From contig NZ_QKOF01000006.1 of assembly GCF_014889545.1 (NCBI RefSeq), positions 434,001 through 498,000 of the forward strand: a stretch of DNA of 64,000 nucleotides, read 5' to 3'. The position numbers and the translations under genes are program-made. The notes under the pieces are model-generated. The model had not been told where the DNA came from. It did no database searches and saw only the letters and a program-made list of their open reading frames with translations. The stretch comes from Methanothermobacter thermautotrophicus (GTDB taxonomy: Archaea > Methanobacteriota > Methanobacteria > Methanobacteriales > Methanothermobacteraceae). Positions 58,402 to 64,000 of this stretch are shown in pieces (position 1 is the first letter of the stretch; every line of letters begins with the position of its first letter).

Positions 58402-58609
58402 TTATAACTGTTTAGCTGCCATTTCTATGTCTGTAGCTTTAACAGTTTTTTCTGCCGGCGTGTTTTGCAAGTTCAACGGCTTTGCGTGATATTTCTTCAC
58501 CCATTTCTTCAAGGGCCTTTGCTAAAGCCTCTTTTGCATCGTCACTTATTCTCTGGGCACCGGCATTTTTTATTATTCTACCTACTGGTGCAATTGGTAA
58601 TTCAGCCAT
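58402..58609 (-). pseudogene. hmtA: Archaeal histone gene with one-base frameshift
   Basis: GGAGGTGAAATT precedes ATG at 58609. The frame reads [20 protein letters not shown] and continues through helix 2 to KHAGRK, then hits TAA at 58439-58441 after only 56 codons (ending KNC). Dropping one A from the A6 run (T6 at 58446-58451 on the plus strand) restores [14 protein letters not shown] and a normal stop at 58402. The restored length is 68 residues, standard for HMf-family histones. Without the fix, loop L2 and helix 3 are lost. It is most likely an assembly error or a real loss; transcriptional slippage is a third option. The family identity is certain; the break is visible directly. Confidence 0.88.
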
Positions 58610-58726
58610 AATTTCACCTCCAAACTAAGCTGGTACGCTCTAATATTTAAATTTATTGGTTCGGCCTGATTACTGGACCACATGGGCCATATGGGGTTTA
58701 ATGGGTATGAATCTCACTGAAACCAA

Positions 58727-58736
58727 AAATTTTAAA
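58727..58736 (+). promoter_or_regulatory. TATA box of cofH
   Basis: AATTTTAAAC is centred about 30 bases before ATG 58762. No ribosome-binding site lies between, so the cofH transcript is probably leaderless or nearly so. Confidence 0.45.
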
Positions 58737-58761
58737 CTTGCAGAACCAGATACTAAATCGC

Positions 58762-59877
58762 ATGTTTGGCACCATGAACATCAAGACCCGCACAGAAAAA
58801 ATACTAAAGAAGGCCATGGATGAGCCAATCACAGATGATGAAGCCCTCTACCTGATGAATGTGAGGGGCAGGGATCTCCAGGCCCTTATGATAGCCGCGG
58901 ATATGGTGAGGGAGGCCGAAGCAGGCGACAGGATAACCTACATCGAGAACTGGAATATCAACTTCACCAACATATGCTCGGGTCAGTGCGGGTTCTGTGC
59001 ATTCAGGAGGGATGCTGTGGATGATGACTCCTACTACCTTGAAACAGAGAGGATCCTTGAAATCGCAGGCATGGCTGTTGAGAATGGTGCCAGGGAACTG
59101 TGCATACAGGGAGGCCTCTACCCGGGACTCGACACATACTTCTATGAGGACATCATCAGGGCCATAAAATCGGAGTTTCCCGATGTCCACCTCCACTCCT
59201 TTTCACCCATGGAGGTCTACTATGGGGCTCAGAATGCTGAATTAACGGTTGAAGAGGCCCTGAGGATACTTAAGAGGGCTGGCCTTGGTTCAATGCCTGG
59301 CACAGCTGCGGAGATACTGGATGACGATATCAGGGCAGTTATATGCCCCACCAAGCTGAGTACAGCTGAATGGGTTGAGGTCATAGAGACAGCGCACCGT
59401 GTGGGGATACCCACCACATGCACAATGATGTACGGTCACATAGACGGCCCTGAACACAGGGTTAAGCACATGGATATACTCAGGAGGATCCAGGAGAGGA
59501 CAGGGGGATTCACAGAGTTTGTACCCCTACCCTTCATGCACCCCCGTGCACCCATATACCGTGAGGGCATTGCAATGCCCGGGGCAACGGGTGCAGATGA
59601 CCTCAAGGTCTACGCAGTATCAAGGCTCATGTTCAGGGGCCTCATTGAGAACATACAGGCCTCATGGGTTAAACTGGGATTCAAGTTTGCCCAGGTCGCC
59701 CTCCTTTCAGGCGCCAATGACCTTGGGGGCACACTTGGCGAGGAGAACATTTCAAGGTCTGCAGGGGCATCACATGGTGTGAGGACAGAGCCTGAGGAGA
59801 TTATAAGGGTTGTGAGGGACATAGGAAGGATCCCAGCAAGGAGGGACACCCTCTACCGTGATATAGAGGATGTATAG
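58762..59877 (+). CDS. cofH: 5-amino-6-(D-ribitylamino)uracil--L-tyrosine 4-hydroxyphenyl transferase
   Basis: A 371-residue radical SAM subunit of FO synthase, making the F420 chromophore precursor from tyrosine and the ribitylaminouracil. The radical SAM cluster is [15 protein letters not shown] (C72, C76, C79). The C-terminal [20 protein letters not shown] is the CofH signature. In methanogens CofG is a separate gene, not in this window. ATG at 58762 fits the promoter spacing; ATG at 58774 and a TTG at 58738 are in frame. Confidence 0.93.
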   Translation: MFGTMNIKTRTEKILKKAMDEPITDDEALYLMNVRGRDLQALMIAADMVREAEAGDRITYIENWNINFTNICSGQCGFCAFRRDAVDDDSYYLETERILEIAGMAVENGARELCIQGGLYPGLDTYFYEDIIRAIKSEFPDVHLHSFSPMEVYYGAQNAELTVEEALRILKRAGLGSMPGTAAEILDDDIRAVICPTKLSTAEWVEVIETAHRVGIPTTCTMMYGHIDGPEHRVKHMDILRRIQERTGGFTEFVPLPFMHPRAPIYREGIAMPGATGADDLKVYAVSRLMFRGLIENIQASWVKLGFKFAQVALLSGANDLGGTLGEENISRSAGASHGVRTEPEEIIRVVRDIGRIPARRDTLYRDIEDV

Positions 59878-59929
59878 TGTATCAGGCAATCTGGTGGCCT
59901 TAATTTTATTCTGCGTGTAATTTCTGGAT

Positions 59930-60286
59930 CTAATCCTCCCTTTCAATTATTATCCTGTCACCCTCATCCACACTGAAGAAGAGGTCGAGGTTCCCGGTTA
60001 CCCTGCCTATGTGGTTCACAGGTGAATAGGGCTGTGTTGAGCCAAAGAAAATGCAGAGGGCATAGCCGGGTGGCCAGTAGGAGATGTCACCGGCTGAGGC
60101 ATCATCGGAGGGGTTCTCATAGTCAAGATCCACGGGTATGTCAAAGTAGACCTCCTCCATCCAGAGGAGGGCCCTACCCTCAAGTGGTAGGCTTTCATAG
60201 ATTCTCCTTGCAGACTCAGGGTTTCTATCATCAAGTTCGGCTGTGGCCTGGCCCTTACCCTCAACGGTTATCCTTATCCTCCTCAA
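59930..60286 (-). CDS. Cyclophilin-like fold protein
   Basis: A 118-residue protein resembling the cyclophilin-like (TM1367-type) family: GKGQATAELDDRNPESARRI, WMEEVYFDIPVDLDYENPSD, ISYWPPGYALCIFFGSTQPY. Unlike true cyclophilins it lacks the peptidyl-prolyl catalytic arginine pattern as far as I can see, so isomerase activity is doubtful. It follows deoC by four bases on the same strand. Confidence 0.72.
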   Translation of the reverse strand: MRRIRITVEGKGQATAELDDRNPESARRIYESLPLEGRALLWMEEVYFDIPVDLDYENPSDDASAGDISYWPPGYALCIFFGSTQPYSPVNHIGRVTGNLDLFFSVDEGDRIIIERED

Positions 60287-60290
60287 AGCA

Positions 60291-60956
60291 CTACCTCCAT
60301 CCCTCGATTATCTGCACACCTGTTGATGTCCCGATCCTGTCAGCCCCTGCATCTATCATTGCAAGGGCTGTTTCAATGTCCCTTATTCCGCCAGCCGCCT
60401 TGACACCCATGTCATCACCCACAGTTTTTCGCATGAGCATCACATCCTCAACTGTGGCTCCAGCTAATCCACCATAGGCTGTTGATGTTTTGACGAATGC
60501 CGCCCCCGCCTCCTTACTTATGAGGCACGCCTCGACCTTCTCCTTGTCTGTGAGGTAGGCTGTCTCAAGTATGACCTTAACGGGGACCCCCGCGGCATCA
60601 ACAACACCCTTTATGTCCCTGTAGACCAGATCCCCATCACCAGACTTCATGGCGCCGATATTCATGACCATATCCACCTCCTCTGCCCCGTTCTCAACAG
60701 CCTCAGAGGCCTCGAGGGCCTTAACTCGGGAGGTGCTGACGCCTGCCGGGAAACCAACAACCGAGCAGACCATCACATCGGTCCCCTCAAGGAGTTCAGC
60801 TGCCAGCCTGACATTGGTGGGTGTGACCACGGCGCACCTGAAGCCGTAGCTGACAGCCTCCCTGCAGAGCCTCTCAATATCATCCACTGTTGCATCAGCC
60901 CTCACATTGGTGTGGTCTATAAGTGATGCAAGCTCATCCCTTGTTTCAACAATCAT
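60291..60956 (-). CDS. deoC: Deoxyribose-phosphate aldolase
   Basis: A 221-residue class I aldolase cleaving 2-deoxyribose-5-phosphate to acetaldehyde and glyceraldehyde-3-phosphate. The Schiff-base lysine is in [20 protein letters not shown] (VKVILET motif), and the second lysine is in [23 protein letters not shown] at 60956 is preceded by AGGTGGTTAAA, which decides the start over an in-frame GTG at 60965. It is encoded just after elp3. Confidence 0.94.
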   Translation of the reverse strand: MIVETRDELASLIDHTNVRADATVDDIERLCREAVSYGFRCAVVTPTNVRLAAELLEGTDVMVCSVVGFPAGVSTSRVKALEASEAVENGAEEVDMVMNIGAMKSGDGDLVYRDIKGVVDAAGVPVKVILETAYLTDKEKVEACLISKEAGAAFVKTSTAYGGLAGATVEDVMLMRKTVGDDMGVKAAGGIRDIETALAMIDAGADRIGTSTGVQIIEGWR

Positions 60957-60965
60957 TTTAACCAC

Positions 60966-62573
60966 CTAAAGTTTCTTTGCCATGTAGGGGCCCTCCCTCC
61001 GGTATCCAAATTTACCGTAGTATTCACGGGCACCTATTCCACTTGTTACGAGTATCTTCTCCATCCCCTTATCAGCTGCAATGGACTCTGCCCTTGCAAG
61101 CAGCTCCTCACCGTAGCCCCTGTGCTGACCAACAGCATCCCCCCTTTCTCCTATGGGGAGCATTGAACCGTATACATGCAGTTCCCTCACAAGGGCTGTT
61201 TTATCATGGACCTCAGGACGGTGGGCCTCCTCAGAAGGGAACCTCAGCCTCAGGAAACCCACAAGGACATCATTTTCAGGGTCCTCCTGTGAGATGAAGA
61301 ACTCCCGCCCACCTGTGGCTTCATAGTCCTCCACCATGAGGGTAACAGCATCCTCGTCAACCATCACACCCCTCCTTGACATGTGCCCAACCTCACGGCA
61401 CCTTATGCACCTGCACCTCACCCCCTCATCCTCAAGGCGCCTGTAGACGAGTTCACCCAGATTTGACTTCCTCACACCGTCCACTATGAGCTGGGAGGGT
61501 ATATCCCTCTGTATCCTCATGGTCCTCACCCACTTTGGCATCATCTTCTTTATCTCCACGATGAGCTCAACCGCCTCCTCGGTTGAGTAGGGCTTGTAGA
61601 GGCCCCTCTCCCAGAGGCTGTGGAGTTCACTGCCCTGGATAACAAGACAGGGGTATATCTTGACCATATCAGGCCTGAAGGAGGGGTCCTGGAATATCCT
61701 CCGAAATATGCGGAGGTCCCTGTCAAAGTCTGAGAAGAGGCCCGGCATGAGGTGCATGGCGACCTTCACCCCTGAGTCCCTGAGGATCCTGTTGGACTCC
61801 ACAACATCCTCTATGCTGTGACCCCTCCTGATTCGCTGGTAGATGTAGTTGTATATGGTCTGAACACCCAGCTCGACCCGGGTGACCCCCAGGCCCAGCA
61901 TCCTGTCCACGTCCTCCTCCCTGCAGTAGTCTGGCCTTGTCTCAAAGGTCATGCCAACGCATCTAACAGGGGAGGACTCGTTGAGCCTCTGGGCGTCCTC
62001 AACCTTCACGTATCCATGGTGGCCGGGCACATCCACACTGATGCCCCTGAGTTCAGCCCCGAAGTCCACCATGGCCTCCAGGCACCTGGAGATGAACCAC
62101 TCCTGGTAGCAGAGGCTGTGGGATGGGAAGGTCCCCCCCATAACTATGAGTTCAACCTTATCGACGGGGTGGCCTATGCTGTGGAGCTGCTCCAGGCGAT
62201 TGTACACCTGCCTGTAGGGGTGGAAGTCATACATCCTGGCCCTGAGGGCAGCAGGCTCCTCTCCAGTGTAACTTGGAGGTGCCTTCTCGCTCTCTGGACA
62301 GTAGAGGCACCTGCCATGGGGGCATTCCCTGGGCTGGCACATCACAGCAACGACGGCGACCCCTGAGATGGTCCGTGTGGGTTTTTTCCTCAGAAGCCCC
62401 TCTATAACCCTTTTCTCATCAGGGGTTGCATGTTCAAGGATTTCAGAGTTGCTCATGAACCTCTCAAGTCCCATTTCACGGCAGACCCTGTGCTTGAACC
62501 TCTCAAGGTCCTTCCTTGTCCTTATTTTTCCTGAAATTATTTCATCGATTATGAGACGTGACGCGTCCTTCAT
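60966..62573 (-). CDS. elp3: Elp3: tRNA uridine(34) 5-carboxymethylaminomethyl modification enzyme
   Basis: A protein of about 535 residues with a radical SAM domain and a C-terminal acetyltransferase. The cysteine motif [17 protein letters not shown] near residue 88 binds the cluster. [20 protein letters not shown] is Elp3-specific. The GNAT part is [20 protein letters not shown] followed by [23 protein letters not shown] at 62573 has AGGATC upstream; an in-frame TTG at 62606 gives a longer form. Archaeal Elp3 acts without the other Elongator subunits. Confidence 0.94.
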   Translation of the reverse strand: MKDASRLIIDEIISGKIRTRKDLERFKHRVCREMGLERFMSNSEILEHATPDEKRVIEGLLRKKPTRTISGVAVVAVMCQPRECPHGRCLYCPESEKAPPSYTGEEPAALRARMYDFHPYRQVYNRLEQLHSIGHPVDKVELIVMGGTFPSHSLCYQEWFISRCLEAMVDFGAELRGISVDVPGHHGYVKVEDAQRLNESSPVRCVGMTFETRPDYCREEDVDRMLGLGVTRVELGVQTIYNYIYQRIRRGHSIEDVVESNRILRDSGVKVAMHLMPGLFSDFDRDLRIFRRIFQDPSFRPDMVKIYPCLVIQGSELHSLWERGLYKPYSTEEAVELIVEIKKMMPKWVRTMRIQRDIPSQLIVDGVRKSNLGELVYRRLEDEGVRCRCIRCREVGHMSRRGVMVDEDAVTLMVEDYEATGGREFFISQEDPENDVLVGFLRLRFPSEEAHRPEVHDKTALVRELHVYGSMLPIGERGDAVGQHRGYGEELLARAESIAADKGMEKILVTSGIGAREYYGKFGYRREGPYMAKKL

Positions 62574-62628
62574 GATCCTAATCCCTCTTTCCCTTTCATC
62601 CAGCAATCCATTATCGTCATATATTGAT

Positions 62629-63651
62629 TTACTCGGTTCTGTTCATCAGGTTTAATGTTCTGACTATGTCTGTCCTTGAAATTATGCCTATGAGTTCACC
62701 GTCCCTCATCACAGGGAGCCTCCCAAGCTGCAGCCGGTTCATTTTCTCGAGGGCCGCTGTGACCTCATCATCGTCCCTCACCGTTACAACGTCCCCTATC
62801 ATGACATCCCCCACCCTGAGGTCCCGTCTGGCATCGGATATGTCATGGAAGGTTACAATACCCCTCAGTTCATCGTCCTCAGTCACAGGGTAACCCATGT
62901 GCTTTTCACGGAACATCACATCGAGGGCATCCTTAACTGTCATGTCAGGGCGGAGGGTCACAGGGTCCTCGGTCATAATATCCGCCACCATGATGCCATC
63001 CAGCAGTGACGAGATGAGGGTTGCCTGGTACTCCTGCTCTGCGCCGATGTAGATGAAGAAGCCGATAAGTATCAGGAAGAAGTTGTAGAAAAGGCCTGTT
63101 ACAGCCATGATGACCGCTATGATTTTTCCAAGGTTCGAAGCTATCCTTGTAGCCCTGATGTAACTCAGCCTCTCAGCCAGTATGGCCCTCAGTATCCGGC
63201 CACCATCCATGGGGAAGGCGGGTATGAGGTTGAAGATTGCAAGAAGCAGGTTCACAGCAAGGAAGTCGCCTGCGAATCCTGCAGCGGCTCCCCCCAGACC
63301 AAGCAGGAGGGGGACCCCTGTGATTAGGGCTATGACTATATTTGTGAGGGGCCCGGCGATTGAGATCAGGAACTCCTGGCGTGGTATTCTGGGTATCTCC
63401 TCCATCCTTGAAACACCGCCGATGGGGAGTAGAAGTATGCTCTTTATATTCACACCGAACCTCAGGGCGACATAGGAGTGGGCCAGTTCATGTATCACCA
63501 CCGTTACAAATACAAGGGTTATTAGAACCGCCAGGTTCAGTGAGAGGAAGCCGAGGTAGGCGAGGAGGTATATGAAAAGCATCAGAAGTAGAAATGAGAA
63601 ATCGAGTTCAATGGGTATCCCGTAGACACTGAATATTTTAACTGAAGTCAT
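62629..63651 (-). CDS. Site-2-protease-type M50 metalloprotease with CBS domains
   Basis: A 340-residue membrane protease. The zinc motif HELAH is in [18 protein letters not shown], and the second metal-binding segment is [20 protein letters not shown]. About six membrane helices are followed by two CBS domains ([40 protein letters not shown]) that may sense adenine nucleotides. Substrates are unknown; the archaeal family is thought to cleave membrane-anchored regulators. It is divergent from the PRC-barrel gene. Confidence 0.92.
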   Translation of the reverse strand: MTSVKIFSVYGIPIELDFSFLLLMLFIYLLAYLGFLSLNLAVLITLVFVTVVIHELAHSYVALRFGVNIKSILLLPIGGVSRMEEIPRIPRQEFLISIAGPLTNIVIALITGVPLLLGLGGAAAGFAGDFLAVNLLLAIFNLIPAFPMDGGRILRAILAERLSYIRATRIASNLGKIIAVIMAVTGLFYNFFLILIGFFIYIGAEQEYQATLISSLLDGIMVADIMTEDPVTLRPDMTVKDALDVMFREKHMGYPVTEDDELRGIVTFHDISDARRDLRVGDVMIGDVVTVRDDDEVTAALEKMNRLQLGRLPVMRDGELIGIISRTDIVRTLNLMNRTE

Positions 63652-63724
63652 GTTATATTATATGGGGTGCTATGAATAAATCATTTTTTATAGCATGACT
63701 GACATAAGATTCTATGGTGTTCAA

Positions 63725-63994
63725 ATGAAGGTGACGGAGTTCCTCGGTCGTAAGGTGCTGGATAAAAATGCAATGGAGATAGGTAAGGTCTCTGACCTGG
63801 AAGTGGACCCGGAGGAGGGCCTCATAAAGTCCCTCATAATATCCAAGGGTGAACTGTCCCTCAAGCAGAGGACCTTCATCGTGGATATGGAGAGCGTGAG
63901 CCGGGTCGGCGATTACGTCGTCCTTGCAATAGCTGCAGAGGAGGCGGAGGAGGCCCCCGAAGAGGAGGAGTCCATGGAGATCTCCCCTGAATGA
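63725..63994 (+). CDS. PRC-barrel domain protein
   Basis: An 89-residue PRC-barrel protein: KVTEFLGRKVLDKNAMEIGK and VDPEEGLIKSLIISKGELSL. The acidic C-terminus (EEAEEAPEEEESMEI) is unusual. The family is found in the photosynthetic reaction centre H subunit and RimM; archaeal single-domain members are of unknown function. ATG at 63725 has TGGTGTT upstream; an ATG at 63695 is also in frame. The stop is six bases before the window end. Confidence 0.82.
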   Translation: MKVTEFLGRKVLDKNAMEIGKVSDLEVDPEEGLIKSLIISKGELSLKQRTFIVDMESVSRVGDYVVLAIAAEEAEEAPEEEESMEISPE

Positions 63995-64000
63995 TGGGTG

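Overview
ORGANISM. The window looks like a Methanothermobacter chromosome (thermophilic hydrogenotrophic methanogen, Methanobacteriales). It carries genes tied to the methanogenic cofactors: F430 (hemC, cfbE), F420 (cofH), methanopterin (mptG), methanofuran (mfnD, mfnF) and coenzyme B (hacB-type YLRT subunit). It also has pseudomurein-binding repeat proteins, CDP-archaeol synthase, a tetraether-synthase-type radical SAM enzyme, an archaeal histone and aIF5A. Ribosome-binding sites resemble GGAGGTGAT and promoters have archaeal TATA boxes. Gene order matches what I remember of the MTH817-MTH874 stretch of M. thermautotrophicus Delta H; this is recollection, not a search. LAYOUT. 1-11.3 kb is dense core: hemC (cut by the window edge), cfbE, NAD kinase, IMPase/FBPase and pdaD on the minus strand; then aIF5A, agmatinase, a LOR/SDH ornithine-cyclodeaminase-type enzyme and adenine deaminase on the plus strand; then DUF447 and DUF2124 proteins, a stand-alone ThiN protein and a SIS-domain protein. 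11.53-22.14 kb is an AT-rich island bounded by a 30-bp perfect direct repeat (11534-11563 and 22114-22143) and inserted between the SIS gene and hsp20. Nearly everything in it is broken: surface-protein remnants, a zinc-ribbon/HEAT/TPR/CFI-box gene, a lipoprotein, an RNase J tail, a coiled-coil gene, a PAS histidine kinase, a DUF483 tail and a pseudomurein-binding protein. Only a membrane protein, a methionine-rich protein and a DedA protein look intact. It also holds clustered palindromes and tandem repeats. 22.2-64 kb returns to core: hsp20, nog1, AMMECR1, tldD; the homocysteine pair (DUF39-CBS plus NIL-ferredoxin) with a GMC oxidoreductase; secreted M14-like, CWB2/PMBR and transglutaminase-like proteins; pyrI, secF-secD, flavodoxin, argC, ribL, hisA, truA; a run of DUF460, wecB, wecC, mfnD, mfnF and a second M14-like protein; carS divergent from a Tes-type radical SAM gene, followed by mptG, hacB, a zinc protein, pcm and an archaeal MiaB-like enzyme; tRNA-Phe and tRNA-Val; a multi-PAS histidine kinase; rubrerythrin; a frameshifted histone gene; cofH, deoC, elp3, an M50 protease and a PRC-barrel protein. 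LOGIC. The core mixes cofactor, amino-acid and polyamine synthesis with cell-envelope functions. PdaD and agmatinase make putrescine next to the hypusine acceptor aIF5A. WecB/WecC make a uronic-acid sugar nucleotide. CarS and the Tes-type enzyme share a promoter region and act in membrane lipid synthesis. NOTABLE. Main observations are the direct-repeat-bounded island of decayed genes, a 36-bp tandem duplication that copies the wecC ribosome-binding site and start codon, a one-base insertion that truncates a histone, a 14-bp duplication that breaks a surface protein, and iteron-like palindromes inside the island.
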